The notes beneath the pieces were generated by a model. That model did no database searches and was not told the DNA's origin. It saw nothing but the letters and a program-made list of their open reading frames with translations. Below, piece by piece: positions 55,931 to 64,000 of a stretch of 64,000 nt of DNA. The DNA is taken from assembly GCA_036186865.1 (NCBI GenBank), contig AP025069.1:6332914-6396913 (forward strand). The letters run 5' to 3'. Positions within the stretch are counted from its first letter, which is position 1. Each line of letters opens with the position of its first letter. This DNA is from Eustoma russellianum. Taxonomy: Eukaryota; Streptophyta; Magnoliopsida; Gentianales; Gentianaceae. The translations under genes and the position numbers were made by a program.

Positions 55931-56221
55931 AATGATCTAGAGCAAAATGATCTAGATCCACAGCAGAAACAGTAAAGTAAACACTTAGAATTTAAGTGAT
56001 GATATTAGAACTTTAGTAATGATTTTAGACCGAGAGTTCAACCTTAGACTAAGTTGACTAGGATGGATTAGGGATAACAGATAAAATAACCTTACTTTAT
56101 TAAGAAACTGACGAATATAGTAAAAACCCTAATAATTGGAAATGCTATATAAGAATAGAAAAAATGACTTGAATCAATTCATTTTGTAATGGTTGTACTG
56201 ATATAAAATGCTTTTAATAGG
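55931..56221 (+). other. Gypsy B leader before gag
   Basis: It holds the duplicated AAATGATCTAGA and then AT-rich sequence similar in layout to the leader of gypsy C (30445-30720). The primer site was not found. No gene seen. Confidence 0.5.
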
Positions 56222-57426
56222 ATGTATCCACGACCACGACCGAGAGGTAGACCAAGTGCAGACAGACCAGCCCAGTTACCTCCTCCGCTGCCGTAGCCAC
56301 AGGTACCTCCACTGATAGAGCCGATACCACCTTACGCTGAGCCCGTACCCCCACCTCCATAGCAGTAGGGTGAGGAAGATTTTTAGCAGGCCGTTCTGCA
56401 TGCCTTGGTACAGATAAGGCAGGCCGTCGAGAATAACGGCCACCAGAATCATGCGGCACCCTCACAGCCGCCACCACCACCACTACCACCACAGCATGGT
56501 ACCCGTTTCTTTTATGAAGAGTTGAGGGTGGATCTGATCTGGACATTGCTGTGAAATGGCTAAAGGAGGTGCAGAATAACTTTGATCTGATTCAGGTACC
56601 GGATGAGATGAAAGCCTAAATTAAACCTTTTCTGATTGGCGAGGCCGACCAGTGGTGGATTACTAGTGTGCAGCATTTGCCAGCGGCAGTTACTTGGGAG
56701 CATTCCTGAGAGAGTTATGTAAGTTCTACATCCCACCATCAGTCACTTTGCAGAAGATATGGATGTTCGATTCCTTGATTCAGACGTCTGGCATGATTGT
56801 GGTAGATTACATTAACCGGTTTACTGCTCTGGGAAGATATGTTCCAGCGGTCATGGGAGATGAGTAACTGAAAATGATTAAGTTCGAGAGGGGACTAAAC
56901 CCATGCATTTGCACATGGATTGTGAATGCCAAATCGATAGATTTTGGCGAATTTCTTGATGCCTGCTATCGAGTGGAGAGGGACATTATCAGACGTGATG
57001 CCGACATCCAGTGCAAGAGGCCCCGAGAGTCTGGAGATGGTCAGTCTAGTAGGTGGTCTAAGATGCTAGAAGAGATGGTGGACGTGCACATCAGCAGACT
57101 TTTTAGCAACAGCCACAGCCACAGCAGCCACATCAGTTCCAGTAGGCCTCACGGCCACAGTTACAGCACCCTCAGTAGCCATCGCATCCCCCACTGGTAG
57201 CTGCGATTCCTAGATGTGCCACTTGCCAACGACAGCATAAGGGATCTTGTTTATTGAATACTGGAGCTTGTTTCAATTGTGGCAAGACTGGCCACTTGAT
57301 CAGAGATTGCCCTAAGCCCCTGAAGGGACCCCAGAGAGCTGCACCTCAGGAGAGAGATGACCCACGGGCCAATGCCAAAGTGCACGTGATGACAGACGAA
57401 GAGGTTCTGGACGCCCCGATGTAGTG
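56222..57426 (+). pseudogene. Gypsy B gag, broken
   Basis: It starts MYPRPRPRGRP and has a Pro-rich N-terminus with in-frame stops near 56296 and 56358. The capsid region includes GEADQWWITSV near 56640, then KFYIPPSVTLQK and IWMFDSLIQTSG near 56750 in a shifted frame, and an open part at 56874-57200 (IKFERGLNP...FLDACYRVERDI). A CCHC knuckle (CFNCGKTGHLIRDC) lies near 57270-57312. Gag would form the particle and bind RNA. At least four lesions were noted. Confidence 0.78.
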
Positions 57427-57430
57427 ACAG

Positions 57431-57508
57431 GTATATTTCATTTTGTAAACTATGTGATATATCTATGCTTTCTTAAGAATTGCATATATGAATTATAAAT
57501 TGCCTCAG
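57431..57508 (+). other. Intron-like segment 1 in gypsy B (78 bp)
   Basis: GTGACAG|GTATATTTC at the left and TTGCCTCAG|GGGC at the right give GT-AG borders. Joining across it fits the family motif DVVTG followed by AILANN in frame (phase 1). It is AT-rich, as plant introns are, and no stop-free frame crosses it. Confidence 0.6.
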
Positions 57509-60500
57509 GGGCTATATTAGCAAACAACATACCAGCGAACGTATTGTTTGATAGTGGATCAAGCCACTTCTTTGTGTCTAAAAGGTTCGCTAAGAACCTT
57601 AACAGCTGTCCAACATGGTTGGATACACCTTATTGCATTCAAGCAGCTATTGATCAGGTGATCTTTTCGCATCATATAAATAAAGGCTACGAGATCGAGA
57701 TGGAAGGACAGAAGTTCGAGGCTACCCTAATTCCTATACAGATTGGGGACTTCGACATTATTCTATGTATGGATTGGTTGTTCAAGCACCATGCCTACAT
57801 CGACTGTCACGGTAAGCGTGTGATGATTAAGGATCCGATGCGAGAAGAAGTGATCTATCAGGGAAACTCCAAGTTGAAGAAGATACCAGAGAATATCTAT
57901 CTGACAGCGGCACAAGCATTTCGAGCACTAAAGAAAGATAGAGAAGGATTTCTCGTGTATGCTCTCAATGAGGATTCAGAGACACCATCGTTGAAAGTAT
58001 TCTGGTAGTCAAAGAGTTTACAAATGTCTTTCCGAACGATCTGCCAGGCTTACCTCTGGACAACAAGATCGAGTTTGAGATTAATGTCGTTCCAGGAGCT
58101 AAACCGATCTCAAAGGCGTTGTATAGAATGGCTCTAGAAGAGTTGAATGAATTAAAAGCACAATTGTAGGAACTGATAGAAAAGAAATTCATACGGACTA
58201 GTGTATCACCTTGGGGAGCCCTAGTGTTGTTCGTTAAGAAAAAAGATGGCAGCATAAAACTCTGCATCAATCATCGAGAGCTGAATAATATCACCATCAA
58301 AAATCGATATCCACTACCCAGAATCGATGATTTGTTTGATCAGTTGAGAGTAAGTAACTTAAACACATAAATAACAAACATATAAATGTGTTTATAAATA
58401 TCAACATAACCTTTCGTACAGGGTGCTAAGGTGTTCAGCAAAATTGATCTCCGCTTGGGTTATCATCAGTTGAAGATCAAGTCAGAGGATATTTGCTAAG
58501 ACCGCTTTTCATACGAGATATGGACATTATGAGTTATTGGTAATGCCATTTGGTTTGACCAATGCTCCCACAGCATTCATGGACCTGTTGAACACAGTGT
58601 TTCGAGATCAGTTGGATAAGTTCGTGGTTGTCTTTATTGATGATATTCTGATATATTCACCAGATGGGGAGATCCATGCGGAACATTTAAAAGTAGCATT
58701 GAATATACTGAGAGAGAAGCAGCTATATTCTAAGTTCAGCAAGTGCGAGTTTTGGCTTCACAGTGTTGCATTTCTGGGTCATGTTGTGTCCAAGGATGGT
58801 ATCGCAGTGGATCCAAAGAAGGTTGAGGCTATTAGAAAATGGCCCAGACTAACAAATGTGACCGAGGTCAGGAGTTTCTTGGGACTTGCAGGTTATTATT
58901 TGAAGTTTGTTGAAGAATTCGCACGGATCGCAGTTCCACTAACTCGACTGACACAGAAGAAGATGCGATATAATTGGACTTCTGACTACGAGCATAGCTT
59001 CACTGAGCTTGAGAAAAGATTGACATCTGCGCCAGTATTAGCACAACCAACATCAGGACAAGGATTCGTGGTTTATAGTGACGCTTCTAAGAATGGATTA
59101 GGTTGTGTGTTGATGTAGAAAGAACAGGTAATTGCGTATGCATTGAGACAGTTGAAGCCCTACAAGCAGAATTACCCCACCCACGACGTGGAGCTAGCGA
59201 CAGCTGTCTTTGCACTGAAGGTTTGAAGGCATTATTTATATGGTGAGAGACGTGAGATTTACACGGATCATAAGAGCTTGAAGAATCTCTTCACCCAGAA
59301 GGAGCTAAACATGAGACAACAGAGATGGCTAGAATTGATAAAGGATTATGACCTGCGATCCATTATCATCCGGGTAAGGCAAATAAGGTGGTGGATGCAT
59401 TAAGTAGAAAGTCAAGCCATGCCCGATAGATGCCTCTTGAGAGGGAGATAGCCGAGTTTGGATTGGATGTGAATGATTCGATTGCGAATAATCTGGCTAA
59501 GTTGATGATCGCTCTTACCTTGATTGATAGAATTAAAGAGGTGCAGAAGAATCATTCCGAGTTGATGAATATTGTCAAGCAGTTTAAAGAACAACCGATA
59601 ATTAATTTCCAGCAGCATAATGATGGCAGTCTTTAGTTCAATGGGAGGTTGAGTGTACCGAATATTGATGAAATTAAGAGAGATATCATGACTGAGGCTC
59701 ATAGTTTGCGGCTATCTATCCATCCGAGAGCCACCAAGATGTATCAGGATATTAAAAGAAGCTATTGGTGGAACGGCATGAAGCGTCAGATTGCGGAGTT
59801 TGTGGAGAGATGTCATACTTGTCAACAAGCTAAAGCAGAACATCAGAGACCGGTGGGACTATTATAGCCATTGGAGATTCTGGAATGGAAATGGGAGCAT
59901 ATGACAATGAACTTTGTTACCGAACTCCCTAAGACTCGCAACAGTTATGATACAATTCGGGTAATCATGGACCAACTCAATAAATCGGCACATTTCTTGC
60001 CCATGTGGATCCAGACGTTTATCGAGAGGCTAGTGAGTACGTATATGAATGAAATAGTCAGCTTGCATGGGACACATGTCAGCATTGTGTGCGATATAGA
60101 CCCACGTTTTACTTCGCGATTCTGGAGGGCTTATCAGCATACGATAGGTACCGAGCTCCGGATGAGTACTGCATTTCATCCGCATACCGATGGATAGTCA
60201 GAGCATACCATATACATGTTGGAAGATATGTTACTGCTTGCGCTTTGGATTTCAAGGATAGGTGGGATAAATCAGTGAAGTTGATTGAGTTCTCGTACAA
60301 TAACAGCTATCACAGTTCTATCGGCATGGCACCATTTAAGGCATTGTATGGAAGAAAGTGTCGATCTTCATTGTATTAGGACGAGGTTGATAAGAGAGCT
60401 ATTATAGGTCCGAAACTGGTGGAGCAGACTTTGGAAAAGATCAAAGTGATACGTGATAGATTGAAGCATGTCCAAGACCGTAGCAAAAGCTGGGCGGACA

Positions 60501-60655
60501 CAAAGAGACAGCCGATTGAGTTTGAAGTGGGCAAGAAAGTGTATTTGCGGTTTCACCGACCAAGGGCGTGATGAGATTTGGGATTAAAGGGAAACTGAGC
60601 CCTCGATTTATTGGCCCTTATGAGATTCTAGAAAGAGTTGGAGTTGTTGCGTATT
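57509..60655 (+). pseudogene. Gypsy B pol (protease, RT, RNase H, integrase), broken
   Basis: Protease: VLFDSGSSHFFVS near 57541. Reverse transcriptase: SVSPWGALVLFVKKKDG near 58200, INHRELNN near 58270, LPRIDDLFDQLR before intron-like segment 2, KIDLRLGYHQLKI after it, MPFGLTNAPTAFM near 58542 and VVFIDDILIYS near 58625. RNase H: VVYSDASKNGLG near 59070 and YTDHKSL near 59260. Integrase: a zinc-binding end CHTCQQAK near 59813, then MNFVTELPKT, CDIDPRFTSRFW near 60090 and YGRKCRSSLY near 60345. Stops at 58006, 59116, 59224, 59635, 59865, 60195 and 60377, and frameshifts near 58490 and 59350, kill it. Several stops look like CAG to TAG or TGG to TGA transitions. The end of pol and the 3' LTR are missing. 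Confidence 0.85.
58350..58421 (+). other. Intron-like segment 2 in gypsy B (72 bp)
   Basis: CAGTTGAGA|GTAAGTAAC and TTTCGTACAG|GGTGC give a strong GT-AG pair. Removing it joins DDLFDQLR to GAKVFSKIDLR exactly in frame (phase 0) inside the conserved reverse transcriptase core. It is very AT-rich. Confidence 0.65.
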
Positions 60656-60969
60656 AGTTGGCCCTGTTGAGAAAAAGAGTTTGAGTGATTTAAAAATGCA
60701 TGATTTAAATACTACGTGTTTACGAAATGCATGACAAAATATATTACTTGACACGTTTTTATGATATACATGACTCATATGCTTTATATATATTGTTGCC
60801 GTACTAACAAGCCATGAAACATTAAAGATTACATCATATGGCAAACATATGTTGTCTTTAAACTATTTTCAAGTGCCACAATTAATGAACTAAACTAGTT
60901 CATTAAGTGAAGTACTTAATTTAATTAACAAACTAGTTCATCAAATGGAGATATATTTGGAGAATGCTT
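60656..60969. other. Unassigned AT-rich stretch between gypsy B and LINE4
   Basis: It contains three ACTAGTTCAT copies near 60893-60942 and a small palindrome ATGAACTA/TAGTTCAT near 60885-60902. It could be a remnant of another element. No gene seen. Confidence 0.45.
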
Positions 60970-62054
60970 GATGGAAATTTTCATTGCGTAGTGCATATGA
61001 TGCTTGCCGCACTCCTCATCCCCAGGTCTTATCGGCAAAATTCATTTGGTATAAACAGCATTCGCCAGTAACTCAAATCTTCTTATGGCGACTATTTCAC
61101 TCTGCGCTCCCATTTGAGGATTATATTGGTAGATACATTACTTCGCAACCAACTCAATGTCCCTTCTGCAAGGGTGCGTCTGCTACAATAGATCATATCT
61201 TTATGCATTGTTCACATGTACGTTCCATATGGGTCTATTATGCTGGAGAATTACACTGTCCTCAGCCCTCTTCCTTGCATCTGCGTCAATATATACTGGC
61301 GTGGTGGTATCGGTCATCTTTTTCATCTCTCTTTGGGGTATTCAAAATAATCATCCCAGCAATCATATTGTACAATATTTGGCGAGGATATGCATCATTA
61401 GTGTATGGAGAGCAACGATCTTTTACACGGGCATCCCTTCAGGCTTCTGTTAAATATGATCTTACTATTTGGTGCAAGAAAATAGCGGGCACAAAACTAG
61501 CAGCGGATCCTAGACGTTACTTTTCTTGGCTTCCATCACTGTCGCCTCCGAGAGCTACACTGATTCGCTGGCTATGTCCACCCTCGGGTAGATTAAAATT
61601 GAATACAGATGCAGCAGTTGGTAGGCAATATGCTGCAGGGGGCGTAATATTGCGGGATCACACGGGTGCTTGTGTGGGAGCCCTTTCTTTTCGGCTACCC
61701 CCATCTACACCACTACAGGCCGAGATTCAGACCGCATTTTTCGGTCTTCTATATTTTCTTCCCCTATATCGCAACATCATATTGGAATCAGATTGTGCTC
61801 AAATGATCTCTCGACTAGCCCGCCCTCAGATGGTTCATGGCAATTATTATCTCCAGCACTTTCATACGATCATTTATCATCACCGCCTAGAGTATCATCA
61901 TATTTACCGTGAAGCTAATATGGCTGCTCATTATTTGGCTCAACATGCCATGCAAGATCCCATCACACAGGTTTTCTCATCGCATACCCTTCCAGCATTA
62001 GTGCGATCCGCTACACTGCTGGACCTTTCATCAGTTCAGTTGCGTGTTATTTGA
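60970..62054 (+). pseudogene. LINE4 ORF2 C-terminal fragment (zf-RVT and RNase H)
   Basis: An open stretch of at least 357 codons begins at the truncation (FSLRSAYDACRTPH) with no start codon of its own. It has QPTQCPFCKGAS...HIFMHC (zf-RVT) near 61150-61210. The RNase H domain has LNTDAAVG near 61600, Glu in AEIQTA near 61725, ESDC near 61790 and HIYREANMAAHYLAQHAM near 61905. The last acidic position expected of RNase H (usually ANxxAD) is His here. Endonuclease and reverse transcriptase are missing. Confidence 0.85.
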
Positions 62055-62072
62055 TAAACTCATGTCTTCCAC

Positions 62073-62729
62073 ATGGATTGGCGTACTATGACTCTCCCTG
62101 CCTGCATCCTTGGGGATTCAGGCAGGCCTGGTAAGTACTGTTATCTTTTGGCAGGACCTTCATACTTTTTCCAGATGTTTCATATATGCATATTAATCCT
62201 TCTTTTCGCATGGATGTGCTCCGGTATACTGGTGGCGAGATTTTGTCATTTGGCACTAGCGGGTTCAGCGGCGAATCGCCCACAGCATTGGCTCATTATA
62301 GCGTCGCCTTGGCAATATCTTTGCCAGGGCGACATCGGTATGTTTTTGATGACTCATTTCGGATATATTTGGATATTGTATTTCACTGGTATAACTTCTC
62401 TCTGGGTTTCTTCTGAGGTGTGGCGTTTCCTGGACAAGGCAAGCTCAAGCAACGTACTCCACTGTTTCGACTGTCACAATCGGCCTACATCATCATCAAT
62501 CACTAGCGCACGCTTGTACTTTACTATACGCTTGAAGCATATCAATGACAGCTGTATAAATATGTACGCTTTTTCCTTCGCTAGGGTTTTATCCACAAGG
62601 GTGGTTTTACCTGGCAAGGTTTTAATGCGGCATATCATATACGACTGGAGATATGATATCATTTTTTCGTTATTGCATTTTTTCATATACTCTGATTATT
62701 GTAATAAGGTTTCCCTCCACCATAAGTGA
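62073..62729 (+). CDS. LINE4 ORF3: uncharacterised hydrophobic protein (218 aa)
   Basis: The ATG is 18 bases after the ORF2 stop in CTTCCACATGGATTGGC. The product reads MDWRTMTLPACILGDSGRPG, has a strong hydrophobic stretch (ICILILLFAWMCSGILVARF) and a second (YIWILYFTGITSLW), with SPWQYLCQGDIGMF between them, and ends in the shared INMYAFSFARVLSTRVV region. Its middle aligns with LINE2 ORF3 at roughly half of positions, with one codon gap. It overlaps two stem-loops (62097-62126 and 62303-62333). Function and expression are unknown. Confidence 0.5.
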   Translation: MDWRTMTLPACILGDSGRPGKYCYLLAGPSYFFQMFHICILILLFAWMCSGILVARFCHLALAGSAANRPQHWLIIASPWQYLCQGDIGMFLMTHFGYIWILYFTGITSLWVSSEVWRFLDKASSSNVLHCFDCHNRPTSSSITSARLYFTIRLKHINDSCINMYAFSFARVLSTRVVLPGKVLMRHIIYDWRYDIIFSLLHFFIYSDYCNKVSLHHK

Positions 62730-62843
62730 GGTTTCTCATTAATAAAATTTGTCTTTATATAAAAAAATATATATATATATATATTTAAAGAAAATTTCTT
62801 TATTACGGAAATGGAGCCTCACTTATGGCGGAGGAATACCATA

Positions 62844-63440
62844 TTACAAAGTTTGAGTAATGCGAAAACAAAAAATGTAATGATTATCATCTTCCGACAC
62901 ATATATGATATGCCGCATTAAAACCTTGCCAAGAAAAACCACCCTTGTGGATAAAACCTTGGCGAAGGAAAAAGCGTACATATTTATATGATTGGAAGAA
63001 TGATAGACGCTGTAATAAAATGTAACAGAAACAGAAATACAATTCCAGTAAAAACCACGCAAAACAACAGATGCCGCAACCAGCCCACGCCCAAGACTCA
63101 GATCCACGATCATCTTCACTGCCAGTATGATGTCATCAATGATGTTGTTTGCAAAGGCCATGCCGATACTCCCCATACGTGTACATGTGAAACAAACGTC
63201 GATGTCAGTCAGAAATGCTATGCATAATAGAAAGATAGGTATCAATGAAATGCAAAGTGCACCGAGCCTGCCTGTTCCATAAAGGGAACAGGCAGTAGCA
63301 GTAATGAAATGCCAATCCCTTTGGAAGACAGCAAATACGTAAGGCAAATCTAAATTAATAGATGAGAGAATGCAAAACATACCGAACCTGCCTGCTCCCT
63401 CCAGGAAACAGGGAGTTGTATGAAATAAATGCCAATCCAT
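62844..63440 (-). CDS. LINE5 ORF3: uncharacterised hydrophobic protein (198 aa) with internal duplication
   Basis: The ATG at 63440 is 18 bases after the ORF2 stop. The product begins MDWHLFHTTPCFLEGAGRFGMF. About 40 residues later it repeats the same pattern as DWHFITATACSLYGTGRLGALC, so the first unit is duplicated in frame. Hydrophobic stretches (LIPIFLLCIAFL) follow, and the end is the shared INMYAFSFAKVLSTRVVFLGK. Each unit spans a stem-loop at RNA level. It is open throughout. Coding status is unproven. Confidence 0.45.
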   Translation of the reverse strand: MDWHLFHTTPCFLEGAGRFGMFCILSSINLDLPYVFAVFQRDWHFITATACSLYGTGRLGALCISLIPIFLLCIAFLTDIDVCFTCTRMGSIGMAFANNIIDDIILAVKMIVDLSLGRGLVAASVVLRGFYWNCISVSVTFYYSVYHSSNHINMYAFSFAKVLSTRVVFLGKVLMRHIIYVSEDDNHYIFCFRITQTL

Positions 63441-63458
63441 TTGGAAGACATGGGATGC

Positions 63459-64000
63459 TCAGAGAACGTGTAAACTAACCGACGTGAGATCCAACGATAC
63501 GGATGCACAAACTAAAGATGGAAGATTATTGCGCGAGAAGTAGAAAGTCTGAGGCGTCAACATGGCGTGTTGCGCAAGGTAGTGAGCCGGCATGTTTGCT
63601 TCCCTGTATACATGACCAAACTCCAGGCGGTGTGAAACGAGCAGTGTGTGTAGTAATCGCAGATGATAGCTCCCTGAAATCACACGAGGCTGTCGTAAAC
63701 GTGTGACCAGTTGGGCACAATCCGTTTCCAGAATAAGAGATCGATGTAGTGAGAGGAAATATAGTAAAGCAAAGAGGGCCGACTGTATTTCTGCGGCAAC
63801 TGGAGTACATTGCGGCAGTCGAAAAGAGATTGCACCCACACAGATACCCGCATGATCTCGCAAAATAGCCCCACCAGCCGCATAAAGTCTTCCTACTGCC
63901 GCATCAACATTAAGCTTCAATCGACCAGAAGGAGGACAGAGCCACCGCACCACTTGAGGGCGTGGCAGTCGCACTGGTGGAATCCATGAAGGATGCGCGG
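63459..64000 (-). pseudogene. LINE5 ORF2 C-terminal fragment (RNase H), cut by window edge
   Basis: The open frame enters from the window edge and stops at 63459. It contains LNVDAAVG, Glu in AEIQSA, ETDC and HVYREANMPAHYLAQHAM, the same RNase H pattern as LINE3 and LINE4, again with His where Asp is usual. No lesion is seen in this part. Whether the rest of ORF2 is intact lies outside the window. Confidence 0.85.

Larger units (their letters stand above)
49489..60655 (+). mobile_element. Gypsy B: degenerate Ty3/gypsy retrotransposon, 5' LTR plus gag-pol
   Basis: 5' LTR about 49489-55930 (broken by LINE3), then a leader and gag-pol from 56222 to about 60655, where similarity stops just before the end of pol. 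No 3' LTR is in the window. The order gag, protease, reverse transcriptase, RNase H, integrase defines gypsy. Stops and shifts throughout make it dead. The PBS position is lost: instead a tandem AAATGATCTAGA pair lies near 55930-55955, probably a deletion scar. Confidence 0.85.
60970..62765 (+). mobile_element. LINE4: 5'-truncated LINE, tail to tail with LINE5
   Basis: It starts just before the zf-RVT region of ORF2, continues through RNase H, ORF3 and the conserved 3' end, and stops at an AT-rich tail near 62765. Its remaining frames are fully open, making it the least damaged fragment. Confidence 0.85.
62785..64000 (-). mobile_element. LINE5 (minus strand), continues beyond the window
   Basis: On the minus strand the order is RNase H, ORF3 and the conserved 3' end, with its 3' tail near 62785 facing the tail of LINE4 across a short TA run. 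The right edge of the window cuts it. Confidence 0.85.

Noticed and set aside
62785..64000. LINE5 as the inverted 5' part of LINE4 (twin priming)
   Set aside because: Both have their own conserved 3' end and diverged RNase H regions, so they are separate insertions.

Overview
The window is plant nuclear DNA, most likely from a eudicot. The evidence is a plant-type subtilase gene, Au-type and other tRNA-derived SINEs, MITEs, Ty1/copia and Ty3/gypsy elements, and plant L1-type LINEs whose ORF2 ends in an RNase H domain. I cannot name the species. One host gene is recognisable. Nearly everything after it is retrotransposon, much of it nested. No RNA genes, CRISPR arrays or bacterial features were seen.

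Layout. 1-1927 (minus): 5' 642 codons of an uninterrupted subtilisin-like protease gene, cut by the window edge, with a TATA box at 1989-1995. 2030-3165: three SINE copies, two with clear target-site duplications (TSDs). 3473-14664: a tandem Ty1/copia element, LTR-internal-LTR-internal-LTR, with three 775 bp LTRs, one pair of acatg TSDs and two nearly identical internal regions. The second internal region has an intact 1272-codon gag-pol; the first has a one-base frameshift. 14665-22615: non-coding DNA with SINEs, two MITEs, a diverged 0.4-0.5 kb duplication and a 254 bp solo LTR.

22616-64000 is a nest of insertions. A gypsy LTR of a long-LTR family (LTR A, starts 22616) has taken in a LINE 3' end, LINE1, LINE2 and a second gypsy element (B, starts 49489). 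LINE1 is itself interrupted by gypsy C (26283-37342), which has about 4.15 kb LTRs and a badly deleted internal region. A 10-N gap at 33150-33159 inside gypsy C is followed by a restart of sequence already given, so the apparent third LTR is almost certainly an assembly duplication. LINE3 lies inside the LTR of gypsy B. Gypsy B's own gag-pol (56222-60655) is degenerate and carries two short, intron-like GT-AG segments. LINE4 (plus) and LINE5 (minus) lie tail to tail at the right edge.

How the parts work together. The copia element carries every protein needed for autonomous movement. The LINEs follow an ORF1-ORF2 plan with overlapping stop and start codons. Most unusually, each of the five LINE copies has, directly after ORF2, a further open frame for a hydrophobic protein (called ORF3 here). 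In four copies it starts Met-Asp-Trp 13-18 bases after the ORF2 stop. It overlaps RNA stem-loops that recur between copies. ORF3 and its stem-loops are my best candidate for something undescribed.
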